DNA of 24,105 nt from an uncultured Eggerthella sp. (GTDB lineage: Bacteria; Actinomycetota; Coriobacteriia; Coriobacteriales; Eggerthellaceae). Within the stretch, counting starts at the first letter, position 1. Each line of letters begins with the position of its first letter. The stretch is from assembly GCA_902464295.1 (NCBI GenBank), contig CABQIW010000030.1:1-24105 (forward strand), in the 5' to 3' direction. Shown one piece after another: positions 7,431 through 14,376 of the stretch. The position numbers and the translations under genes were made by a program. The notes beneath the pieces were generated by a model. The model ran no database searches and was not told where the DNA came from. It worked only from the letters and a program-made list of their open reading frames with translations.

Positions 7431-8342
7431 GTGGAACTGAAAGCGCTCAAATATTTCAAAGCGATCGTAGAGGAAGGCAGCTTTACCGCGGCGGCAGAGG
7501 CGCTTCACCTCACGCAGCCCACGCTCTCTCGCCAGATAGCCCAATTGGAAAGCGAACTCGGCAACGATCTCATCATTCGTAGCGGAAGGAACACGGAGCT
7601 TACCGAGAATGGTCGCCTCCTCTACTCTTACGCTTGCCAGATCGTAGGGCTCAGCGACAAAGCCATCGAAGAAGTGGGTTTGCCAGCGAGCACCATAGCA
7701 GGTTGCGTTCATATTGGAGCAGGTGAAACGCCTGCGTTCCAATATCTTGCACGCGCCATGCGCATGGTCCGAGAGAAGTACCCTTCCATAACGTTCGAGC
7801 TGGTTGATGGAACGACCGCCGATCTCATGGATAGCTTCGTACGTGGCGCGTTCGATTTCTTCTTGGAATGCGATGCTCGTTCGCATGTAGAGCTGAATTC
7901 GCTGCCGCTACCACTTGAGGATGTATGGGGCGTCTTCATGGATGAATCCGACCCGCTCGCAAAGCTCGATACGATCACTGCGCGCGACTTGAAAGGCATC
8001 CCTCTTGCCATCTCTGCTCAAGGGATGAAGCACGCGCTTTCCAGCTGGGCAAAAGAGAGTGATGATGATCTCGATATAGCTGCAACCTACAACTTGATAT
8101 CGAATGCGCGTACGCTCGCTGAAGAGAAGGTCTGCTATCTATTAGGATACGAAGGTCTTCTGAAAGGGCATGAAGATCTTTGCTTTCGTCCGCTTGAGCC
8201 CCAGCTTAAAGCGCGCCATCAAGTGCTTTGGCGCAAGACCAAGCTCACCAAGCAAGCCGAGGTGTTCCTTGATGCGCTAAGGGCAGCCGTTGACTCATGC
8301 GCCGATCGAGGACAATGGGGACGTAGCCCATTGTCCTGTTAG
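7431..8342 (+). CDS. LysR-family transcriptional regulator
   Basis: The product of about 303 residues begins with the winged helix-turn-helix of LysR regulators (ELKALKYFKAIVEEGSFTAA, then ALHLTQPTLSRQIAQLESEL) and continues with a periplasmic-binding-protein-like effector domain (about 90-290). I chose the GTG at 7431, since it places the HTH at the usual distance from the N-terminus and has AGGGG 7 bases upstream. An ATG 33 bases earlier would add an atypical extension. The gene is divergent from the hydrolase-acetyltransferase operon, its probable target. The last 10 or so codons (RGQWGRSPLSC) lie in a palindromic repeat that also occurs at 8380 and 9494, so the native C-terminus appears to have been replaced by repeat sequence. 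Confidence 0.9.
   Translation: MELKALKYFKAIVEEGSFTAAAEALHLTQPTLSRQIAQLESELGNDLIIRSGRNTELTENGRLLYSYACQIVGLSDKAIEEVGLPASTIAGCVHIGAGETPAFQYLARAMRMVREKYPSITFELVDGTTADLMDSFVRGAFDFFLECDARSHVELNSLPLPLEDVWGVFMDESDPLAKLDTITARDLKGIPLAISAQGMKHALSSWAKESDDDLDIAATYNLISNARTLAEEKVCYLLGYEGLLKGHEDLCFRPLEPQLKARHQVLWRKTKLTKQAEVFLDALRAAVDSCADRGQWGRSPLSC
8309..8337 (-). repeat. Palindromic repeat copy 1 (inverted, inside the LysR 3' end)
   Basis: A perfect 11-base-pair inverted repeat, AGGACAATGGG at 8309-8319 and CCCATTGTCCT at 8327-8337, has a 7-base loop. Read on the minus strand it contains GGCTACGTCCCCATTGTCC, which matches copies 2 and 3 except at one base. It could form a hairpin, but there is no T-run after it. 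Confidence 0.8.
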
Positions 8343-8379
8343 AAATAAATAACTCAGGCTACTAAACATAAGACAATGA

Positions 8380-8405
8380 GACAACAGGCTACGTCCCCGT
8401 TGTCC
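8380..8405 (+). repeat. Palindromic repeat copy 2
   Basis: GACAAC (8380-8385) pairs with GTTGTC (8399-8404). The core GGCTACGTCCCCGTTGTCC (8387-8405) is identical to copy 3. A decayed partial copy may lie just before it, since CAGGCTAC occurs at 8355-8362 and again at 8385-8392, with AGACAATG at 8371-8378. Copies 2 and 3 have the same orientation and bracket the Nim-like and alkyltransferase genes. Confidence 0.8.
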
Positions 8406-8449
8406 TTACTGAGGTAACGAACGATGCTGCATTTTCCAAGCGCGTTCGA

Positions 8450-8455
8450 TACAAT
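8450..8455 (+). promoter_or_regulatory. Putative -10 element of the Nim-like gene
   Basis: TACAAT lies 44 bases before the ATG at 8500. No convincing -35 hexamer is visible 16-18 bases upstream. Besides the repeats, this is the only signal I see in the 8343-8499 gap. Confidence 0.3.
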
Positions 8456-8499
8456 CCTAATGATGCAAGCGATATCCGTACGCTACAAAAGGGGTTGCG

Positions 8500-9021
8500 A
8501 TGTTCAGACCAATGCGCAGAAGCAAACAGCAGCTTCCTCACGAAGAAGCACTGGCAATTTTAAGAGAAGGAAACACGGGCATCCTGGCCCTTTCAGGCGA
8601 CGATGGATACCCTTATACCGTCCCCGTAAACTACCTCTACGTTGAAGATGCTGGATACGGTTCACTTGGAAGGATATACTTCCATTCCGCAAAAGCAGGT
8701 CACAAGATCGATGCGATTGAGCGCGATCCCAAAGCAAGCTTCTGCGTGATCGCAGATGACACAGTGCTTCCCGACAAATACTCCACTGCATATAAGAGCG
8801 TTATCGCATTCGGTACGGTTCGCCTCATTGAAGGAGATCTGGCACATAAGGCGCTTTTCGATCTAGGCGACAAGTACAACCCTCACCACGAAGATCGTAC
8901 GCGCGAAGAGGTCGATTCCGCCGAACACAAATGCGCCATGATCGAATTCACGATCGATCACCTTACGGGCAAGGAATCACACTCCTACCGTAAGCAGCGC
9001 GAGCAACAAGCTAAGGAGTGA
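8500..9021 (+). CDS. Pyridoxamine 5'-phosphate oxidase-fold, Nim-like flavoprotein
   Basis: The 173-residue protein matches the FMN-binding split-barrel family that includes the 5-nitroimidazole-resistance proteins NimA-J. It shows the N-terminal Arg-rich start (MRRSKQQL), GNTGILALSGDDGYPYTVPVN as the first barrel strands, IYFHSAKAGHKIDAI for the FMN-phosphate region, and a C-terminal helix with the typical TGKESH ending. Family members are dimers that bind a flavin and reduce small molecules. The physiological substrate is unclear, and resistance cannot be claimed from sequence. The ATG at 8500 has AAGGGG 5 bases upstream. Its stop is 2 bases before the alkyltransferase ATG, so the two genes form one unit, bounded by repeats. 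Confidence 0.88.
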   Translation: MFRPMRRSKQQLPHEEALAILREGNTGILALSGDDGYPYTVPVNYLYVEDAGYGSLGRIYFHSAKAGHKIDAIERDPKASFCVIADDTVLPDKYSTAYKSVIAFGTVRLIEGDLAHKALFDLGDKYNPHHEDRTREEVDSAEHKCAMIEFTIDHLTGKESHSYRKQREQQAKE

Positions 9022-9023
9022 GC

Positions 9024-9482
9024 ATGGGCGCATTCGCAGATCGTGTCTTTGCAGTGGTGAAGCAGATTCCGCGCGGCAAGGTGGCAACTTACGGGCAGAT
9101 CGCTCGCATCATCGGCGCTCCGCGCGCTGCACGCTACGTTGGATATGCGCTGCGTGCTAACCCCTCTCCTGGCACCGAACCCGCGTCGATCCCCTGCCAT
9201 CGCGTAGTGTTCAAGGATGGTCGCATGGCAACGGGCTTTGCGTTCGGTGGTCCCGAGATCCAACAGCAGATGCTCGAAGAAGAAGGTGTGGAATTCGACA
9301 AAGAAGGCAAAGTGGTGATGAAGAGCTTTCTTTGGAATGGCGTTCCAGCCGATGAATCAGGTTTGCCCATGGGGCCTCCTAGCGATTTCGACTGGGAAGC
9401 AGAACTTGCCGAAAGCCCGCTGCACGACTGCGAAACCTGCAAGCACCCCCGCCCCGATTGCCAGAAGAACGCTTCAAGTTAA
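9024..9482 (+). CDS. MGMT-family alkyltransferase-type protein with a C-terminal Cys cluster
   Basis: The 152-residue protein is the C-terminal DNA-binding and active-site domain of O6-alkylguanine-DNA alkyltransferases, with no N-terminal domain. The helix-turn-helix and Arg finger region is GKVATYGQIARIIGAPRAARYVGYAL (residues 18-43), and the active site is IPCHRVV with Cys58. Cys is present, not Trp as in the non-catalytic ATL proteins, so alkyl transfer is plausible. An extension after about residue 105 ends in DCETCKHPRPDC (Cys136, 139, 146), a possible metal site. I chose the ATG at 9024, which has AAGGAG 5 bases upstream, over a GTG at 9018. It follows the Nim-like gene by 2 bases. Confidence 0.88.
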   Translation: MGAFADRVFAVVKQIPRGKVATYGQIARIIGAPRAARYVGYALRANPSPGTEPASIPCHRVVFKDGRMATGFAFGGPEIQQQMLEEEGVEFDKEGKVVMKSFLWNGVPADESGLPMGPPSDFDWEAELAESPLHDCETCKHPRPDCQKNASS

Positions 9483-9493
9483 AAACCTCGAAT

Positions 9494-9522
9494 GGGACAA
9501 TAGGCTACGTCCCCGTTGTCCC
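9494..9522 (+). repeat. Palindromic repeat copy 3
   Basis: GGGACAA (9494-9500) pairs with TTGTCCC (9516-9522). The core GGCTACGTCCCCGTTGTCC at 9503-9521 is identical to copy 2 and lies 12 bases after the alkyltransferase stop. It might serve as a 3' hairpin for that operon, but there is no T-run. Confidence 0.8.
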
Positions 9523-9549
9523 AAACCGAACAACGCGAAAGCCCCCGTA

Positions 9550-9581
9550 AAACAAAAAGCCTCGGAGATATTCCGAGGCTT
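9550..9581 (-). terminator. Intrinsic terminator of the tRNA-Asp gene
   Basis: On the minus strand AAGCCTCGGA and TCCGAGGCTT form a perfect 10-base-pair stem with a 5-base loop, followed by a run of T residues (TTTTTGTTTT). It sits 10 bases beyond the tRNA 3' end. Confidence 0.9.
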
Positions 9582-9591
9582 ACATTCAGAC

Positions 9592-9668
9592 TGGCGGGAT
9601 GTACGGGACTCGAACCCGCGACCTCTGGCGTGACAGGCCAGCGCTCTAACCAACTGAGCTAACACCCC
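9592..9668 (-). tRNA. tRNA-Asp (anticodon GUC)
   Basis: The reverse strand folds as a complete cloverleaf of 77 bases including an encoded CCA. The acceptor GGGGTGT pairs with ACATCCC (one G-U), the D-arm has AGCTCAGTTGGTTAGAGC, the anticodon stem is CTGGC/GCCAG with loop CTGTCAC giving GUC, and the T-arm has GGTTCGAGTCC. A promoter precedes it and a strong terminator follows it, so it is an independent single-gene unit. Confidence 0.97.
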
Positions 9669-9688
9669 GTGCTTTATCAGCGTTGATT

Positions 9689-9716
9689 ATTATATCCATA
9701 AAAGGAGCCGAAACAA
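9689..9716 (-). promoter_or_regulatory. Promoter of tRNA-Asp
   Basis: A perfect TATAAT at 9689-9694 on the minus strand lies 20 bases before the tRNA 5' end. TTGTTT at 9711-9716 is the likely -35, with a 16-base spacer. Confidence 0.65.
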
Positions 9717-9860
9717 GCCACAAAAGCAAAATTTCCGCCCACAGGAGCAAACGGTCGCAAACGCCTGCGATCTTAGCTACCCTACCGCATACGCCAACGA
9801 GGCAAACAGGCTGATCTTGCGATTATTTCGAGCACGCGCGCGACGCTTGCGCGAGGAGCG

Positions 9861-9886
9861 CACGCACGATGGTCACGCACGGTGGT
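9861..9886. repeat. 13-base tandem duplication
   Basis: CACGCACGATGGT (9861-9873) is followed directly by CACGCACGGTGGT (9874-9886), identical at 12 of 13 positions. It lies in the 9669-9965 gap, which is rich in GCGC/CACG strings and has no supported gene. Confidence 0.6.
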
Positions 9887-9895
9887 CAACAAGCT

Positions 9896-9920
9896 AATCG
9901 CCGCAAAACATGCGACGATT
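9896..9920 (-). terminator. Hairpin downstream of the DUF697 gene (possible 3' end signal)
   Basis: On the minus strand AATCGTCGC and GCGGCGATT can pair over 9 bases (one G-U) around a 7-base loop. It starts 45 bases after the DUF697 stop. Only a weak T-content follows (AGCTTGTTG), so a rho-independent terminator is uncertain. Confidence 0.35.
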
Positions 9921-9965
9921 ACGCGAGAGGTTCATGATGAACAGAATGGGCTTCTACCGAACGCG

Positions 9966-11036
9966 CTAGTTCTTCGCACCACGATTGCGCTTGCGATAGC
10001 CCATCGCGCCCTTGAGCGCACTTTGCGCAACATCGCCCGCAACACCGACCGCCTTCGATGCGGCCCTGCGTGCAACGGGACCTGCCGCATCGCTCACTAC
10101 CTGGTAGGCACGTTGGTTGCGGATCTTCATCGCAGCATCGGAAGCTGCATTGCCCGCCTGTGAGAGCATGCCAGCAACACCAGCGATGCTACCGCCCTGC
10201 TCGAAATACGTAAGCGCCGCTTCGCCGATCGCGAGCGTGCCAAGATACCCCATGCCACCCTTCACGAGCCAGCCGAGCGCAGGCACGAAGCCTGCAACCT
10301 TGCGCGCGATACCGCGGCACACGAGTGCACCAGCGATGGTAGGAATGATCTCCTTGATGCGATCCTTATCGAGCGGTTCGCCATACGCTGCTGCGATCTG
10401 AAGCACCATCTTGATCTGGTTGAGCGTCATAACGGGCAGATCGGCACCAGGAACGAATACGAGCACGCCAATGCCGGCATTCTGCGCAGCGGTGAGCTGA
10501 ATCGCATCTTGTGCAAGCGGACGACGAACGAACGGATAGGCCAGCGAGAACGACAAGCGCTTCTCGCGATCGTGATCGATGATCCATGAACCGATCTTGT
10601 CGGCAAGTTTGCCCTTGATCTCTTCGTCGAGTGGCTGCCCTGCGGGAAGCGAGATAAGCGCATCGCTCGGAAGCGGACGACCCGCATCCTTCGCACTCTG
10701 GATGACCTGATTGCCGTGCTCGGCGATAACGAGCACCGGGATATCTGCTTGACGGATAGTTGCCGCGATCGCGCCAGTCTCCGAAGTCTGGCCTGCCGCC
10801 ATGACCACCAGATCGGTGCCTTCCATAACGGAGATATCCTGCGAAGGATAATAACCCACGGTCAGGCGTGAATTCACCGAAGATGAGCTAAAACCCGAAC
10901 GCACGAACACCTGGAACTCAGGAGAAGCAGTTTCGTCGAGCAGAACTTGAACAGAAACGACAGTCTTACGCGCACGCTCGATATCGAGCGCTTCGGTGAT
11001 CAGTGATTTGATATCGATCGATTTGAAATCGAACAT
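9966..11036 (-). CDS. DUF697 (YcjF-like) protein
   Basis: The 356-residue protein ends with a DUF697 domain (about 235-300): the helix AAYGEPLDKDRIKEIIP, then the glycine-rich AGFVPALGWLVKGGMGYLG and GEAALTYFEQGG, probably membrane-associated. In many bacteria this domain follows a GTPase domain. Here the N-terminal half has alternating strands and helices (TDLVVMAAGQ, IPVLVIAEHG, GIGVLVFVPG) but no P-loop, so it looks like a Rossmann-like or decayed GTPase domain. The tail is basic (GYRKRNRGAKN). The ATG at 11036 has AGGAGGGGG upstream and lies 27 bases after rodA, making it the last gene of the mreBCD-PBP2-rodA cluster. Its role there is unknown. Confidence 0.75.
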   Translation of the reverse strand: MFDFKSIDIKSLITEALDIERARKTVVSVQVLLDETASPEFQVFVRSGFSSSSVNSRLTVGYYPSQDISVMEGTDLVVMAAGQTSETGAIAATIRQADIPVLVIAEHGNQVIQSAKDAGRPLPSDALISLPAGQPLDEEIKGKLADKIGSWIIDHDREKRLSFSLAYPFVRRPLAQDAIQLTAAQNAGIGVLVFVPGADLPVMTLNQIKMVLQIAAAYGEPLDKDRIKEIIPTIAGALVCRGIARKVAGFVPALGWLVKGGMGYLGTLAIGEAALTYFEQGGSIAGVAGMLSQAGNAASDAAMKIRNQRAYQVVSDAAGPVARRAASKAVGVAGDVAQSALKGAMGYRKRNRGAKN

Positions 11037-11063
11037 GCTTTCCCCCTCCTGGCAGCGCGCTGG

Positions 11064-12257
11064 TTATTGCGGTGCCTTTTCGCTGTGCGCCCAAATGGAA
11101 TTGATGAGCCCCAACATTACAAAGTTTACCAGCATGAAAGATGAACCGTAACTAATAAATGGTAACGGAATGCCCGTAATGGGCATGAGCCCCACGTCCA
11201 TGCCAATGTTCTCAAGGATCTGAAATACCCACATACCCACGATACACACGACGATGATCGTACCGAAAAGATCGGGCGCATTGCGCGCAACGCGAATGCT
11301 CGTCACGATAAGTCCGAGATAGAGCGCCAGCAGAAGAAGCGCACCCACGAAACCGAACTCTTCAGCGAGCACGCAGAATACGAAGTCGGTCGGTGCTTCC
11401 GGCAAGAAGCCGAGCGAAGACTGCGTTGCTTGCATGAAGCCCTTGCCGAAGAAGCCGCCCGAGCCGATAGCGATCTTCGCCTGCTGCAAGTTATAACCAT
11501 CGCCAGAGAGGTCGTAGCTCGAGTCCATGAATACGAGCAAGCGACTGCGCTGGTAATCCTTAAGCAGCACATCGCTGCCGAAGAGCCCATCGAGGATCGG
11601 ATCGAGCATGAACACGCCCACTACCAGCGCCGCAAGAATGGCAGCGGTCGCCACCAAAAAGCGCCAATTAGCCCCGCCGATGATGAGCGCGAATGCGGCG
11701 ATGCAGAGATATACCAAACCCGTTCCCATGTCGGGCTGAGTCATGACACAGATGAACGGGATAGCCAAGATGCCGAGCGCCTTAAGGTATTCGCGCAGGT
11801 CATCGAGGCGTCCACCATAGCGCGACATAATGCTTGCCGCTAAAAGCACCACCGTGATCTTTGCGAACTCACCAGGCTGCATACTGAAACCGCCAATGCG
11901 GATCCATGAATTCGCGCCGTTCACTTCCCTTCCGATGAAGGGCAAGTGAGGCGAGAGCAGCAAGATAACGTTGATCACCACGAAGAAGGTCGTGAAACCT
12001 GAAAGCGCACGGTAATCGAAGCGACTCACGAGCACGAAGAGCACGATGCCGATGACCACGCCCACCACTTGGGTGGTGAAGTTGAAGTCGGAATCGGCAG
12101 AGGTAGCCGAGAATTGCACGATAAGTCCATAGACAACGAGCGCTACAAAACAGGCAACAAAGGGCAGATTGAAGTACTTGAACCGATGCGACTTGAAGGT
12201 CTTAGCTAACTCTGGGTCTCGCGGTTGCACGGAATTGATCTCAACCATTTCACTCAT
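11064..12257 (-). CDS. rodA: RodA, SEDS peptidoglycan glycosyltransferase
   Basis: A polytopic protein of about 397 residues of the FtsW/RodA/SpoVE (SEDS) family, with roughly ten membrane helices. Diagnostic stretches are the motif GEFAKITVVLLAAS, the extracytoplasmic region YNLQQAKIAIGSGGFFGKG, FVFCVLAEEFGFVG, and the C-terminal GIPLPFISYGSS signature. It polymerises lipid II into glycan strands at the elongasome, paired with the adjacent PBP2, which supplies transpeptidase activity. The ATG at 12257 is preferred because GGGGG precedes it by 8 bases; a GTG three codons earlier would put the start within that run. The start overlaps the PBP2 stop by 8 bases, implying translational coupling. 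Assignment to RodA rather than FtsW rests on the mre context. Confidence 0.93.
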   Translation of the reverse strand: MSEMVEINSVQPRDPELAKTFKSHRFKYFNLPFVACFVALVVYGLIVQFSATSADSDFNFTTQVVGVVIGIVLFVLVSRFDYRALSGFTTFFVVINVILLLSPHLPFIGREVNGANSWIRIGGFSMQPGEFAKITVVLLAASIMSRYGGRLDDLREYLKALGILAIPFICVMTQPDMGTGLVYLCIAAFALIIGGANWRFLVATAAILAALVVGVFMLDPILDGLFGSDVLLKDYQRSRLLVFMDSSYDLSGDGYNLQQAKIAIGSGGFFGKGFMQATQSSLGFLPEAPTDFVFCVLAEEFGFVGALLLLALYLGLIVTSIRVARNAPDLFGTIIVVCIVGMWVFQILENIGMDVGLMPITGIPLPFISYGSSFMLVNFVMLGLINSIWAHSEKAPQ

Positions 12258-14364
12258 TCGATTCACCCCCTGCCTGCTGCGTCTTACCTGGTGTGCCTAC
12301 TGAGATCTTCTCGTAGTCGATGGTAACACCGTTGGAATAGTCGATCGCCGCCTTCATCACGCGCGCGGCCACCGGCGATGCCACCGCACCACCCGAACCG
12401 CCTTCTTCGATACAGAGTGCAAGCGCGAAGCGCGGATCTTCATAAGGGGCATAACAAGCGAACCACGCAAAGTCCTGCTTGCCTGCAACTTCAGCCGTAC
12501 CAGTCTTGGCAGCGAAGGTGAAATCGTAACGCGAAAAATCGTTTGAGACATCGCGATTCTCCGTCGCAACACCACGCAGAGCATCGCGCACGATCTGATA
12601 GTTCGCTTCGCTCACATCGGGAGTAGCGTTTTCGACCACAGGCGCCTCGACCACCACATCGCCAGCAGAGTTGCGCACTTCTTTTAGCAGGTGCGGCTGC
12701 AGAAGCTTGCCCGTTGCCACTGCTGCATAGCCGCGCGCGACTTGCAGGGGCGTGACGAGTACATAGCCCTGACCGATGGCCATATTCGAAATATCGCCAG
12801 GGAGCCACTGTGCTTCGGTAGGAACATCGCGGAAGTAGTCCGACTTCCATTCAGGCGTGGGAATACGCCCCTGCGCCTCGCCTGCCAGATCGATATTCGT
12901 GAGCGCCGAATAGCCGAATTCCTTGATGAAGTCCTGCATGGCCTCATCGCCGATCGCATTGCGAGCATTGTAGAAGTCGCGTGCGATCTCGTAGAACACG
13001 ACGTCGCAAGAAACCACGATGCCTTCACGGAACGTAAGCCAGCCATGGCCACTGTGCTCCCAACATTTCTGCGGGTACTCTTCACCGAACCCCGTCCAGG
13101 TACCCGTGCAATTCCACGCCTTGGTCGCATCGGCGAACCCGTAGGTAAGGCCCGCAAGACCCGTAAACGCCTTGAAGCACGAAGCTGCAGGATATGTGCC
13201 CGCGATCGCACGGTTCATGAGCGGATAGTGAGATTCTTCGGTTTGATAAGCATCCCACATGTCTTGCGAGATACCACCGATGAAGTGTTCAGGCTCATAG
13301 GACGGATAGTTCGCCATAGCGAGCACGCCACCCGTCTTCACATCGATGCACACGAGCGATGCCGCGGTTCCTGTTCCGCCCTGCACGAGCTCGCGCAACG
13401 CTGTATCAGCGACATATTGAACCGGAGCGGCGATCGTGAGATAGATATCGTTGCCCTTGGCAGGATCGGATTCGCTCACGACCTGCTGGATCTCGCCGGA
13501 AGCATCGGTGATGAACGTGCGCTGACCATGGTCGCCAGCAAGCACGTCGTCATACGACTGCTCGATGCCTGCCTTGCCGACCGCATCACCCATCTCGATA
13601 TCGCGCCCTTCAGCAACGTTCTTCAGATCTTCTGTCGAAGAAGCACCCGTGTAGCCGAGCACATGAGCGGCAAGGGCGCCGTAAGGATAGATGCGATCGG
13701 AACGAATTTGGGTGGATATGCCAGGAAAGGCGTCGCGGTGTTCATTGATGTAGGCCACGTCGCGCAAACGCACGTCCTTTGCGACCACGCGCTGCGATTG
13801 CGCACCCGTGGAGGCATCGAGGATGCGCGCGCGCACCACATCGTAGGGAATGCCCAACAGTGCCGACAGACGCAAGATAACATTCGTGTTGTTCGCAACA
13901 TCAGCATCGGCAAGCACGGTCTGTACCTGACGATTCGTTACCAGAGGCACGCCATCACGATCATAGATCACCCCACGCGGCGCGGGAGTGCGCACGGTGG
14001 TGTAGAGATTCGATTCAGCTTCGCGCTGGTAGCTCGCCGAACTCACCACCTGTAAGCCGAAAAGCTTCACGGCAAGCGCGCTAAAAGCGGCCGCAACGAT
14101 GACACCGACCGCAAGGAAACGATTGCGCTGAGCATTGGATGTACCCGAGGAGGTGGTGCCCGTCGCAGAATAGGAAGTGTTACCGATGCTTGCGCCATCG
14201 ACCTTCGGAGCTTGCGCTGAAATACCCACGGAAGAGATGGAGCGTACACCCATCTTGTTGCGCATGCGCACATGCGAAGTGGACGAACGCCAGCGGAAGA
14301 ACACCACGAGCGCAATAGCGATAAGAACGAGCGATATGACAACGACAACGATAGTGGCGAGCAT
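12250..14364 (-). CDS. mrdA: Penicillin-binding protein 2 (elongasome transpeptidase)
   Basis: A class B PBP of 704 residues. The pedestal/dimerisation region begins with PAPRGVIYDRDGVPLVTNRQ (128-147). The transpeptidase domain has SCFK (Ser395, Lys398), SCD (452-454) and KTGTAEV (Lys620). SxD in the second motif is normal for this subclass. Two hydrophobic segments are present, 2-23 and 83-106, separated by a Ser/Thr/Gly-rich linker with basic residues. Standard PBP2 has a single anchor. The ATG is supported by AAGGGG 8 bases upstream and by a 12-base gap to mreD, and internal Met34 has no ribosome site. Cys419, Cys434, His437/His440 and Cys453 cluster near the active site and may bind zinc. 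It cross-links glycan made by the overlapping rodA. Confidence 0.93.
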   Translation of the reverse strand: MLATIVVVVISLVLIAIALVVFFRWRSSTSHVRMRNKMGVRSISSVGISAQAPKVDGASIGNTSYSATGTTSSGTSNAQRNRFLAVGVIVAAAFSALAVKLFGLQVVSSASYQREAESNLYTTVRTPAPRGVIYDRDGVPLVTNRQVQTVLADADVANNTNVILRLSALLGIPYDVVRARILDASTGAQSQRVVAKDVRLRDVAYINEHRDAFPGISTQIRSDRIYPYGALAAHVLGYTGASSTEDLKNVAEGRDIEMGDAVGKAGIEQSYDDVLAGDHGQRTFITDASGEIQQVVSESDPAKGNDIYLTIAAPVQYVADTALRELVQGGTGTAASLVCIDVKTGGVLAMANYPSYEPEHFIGGISQDMWDAYQTEESHYPLMNRAIAGTYPAASCFKAFTGLAGLTYGFADATKAWNCTGTWTGFGEEYPQKCWEHSGHGWLTFREGIVVSCDVVFYEIARDFYNARNAIGDEAMQDFIKEFGYSALTNIDLAGEAQGRIPTPEWKSDYFRDVPTEAQWLPGDISNMAIGQGYVLVTPLQVARGYAAVATGKLLQPHLLKEVRNSAGDVVVEAPVVENATPDVSEANYQIVRDALRGVATENRDVSNDFSRYDFTFAAKTGTAEVAGKQDFAWFACYAPYEDPRFALALCIEEGGSGGAVASPVAARVMKAAIDYSNGVTIDYEKISVGTPGKTQQAGGESNE

Positions 14365-14376
14365 GGCACGTACCCC

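Noticed and set aside
8309..8337. Hairpin at the LysR 3' end as a rho-independent terminator
   Set aside because: The stem is strong, but no T-run follows, and the same sequence recurs elsewhere as a repeat. It may still affect RNA stability.
9474..9665. Small open frames through the tRNA-Asp gene
   Set aside because: The sequence forms a complete tRNA with terminator, and translations of tRNA genes are a familiar artefact.
13000..13010. SCD in place of SxN in PBP2 as a sign of inactivation
   Set aside because: An SxD second motif is normal for the PBP2 subclass (E. coli PBP2 has it), and SxxK and KTG are intact.
12691..14055. 454-codon plus-strand frame opposite PBP2
   Set aside because: It is a mirror frame of a gene whose catalytic motifs are all intact, with Arg/His-rich, low-complexity translation.
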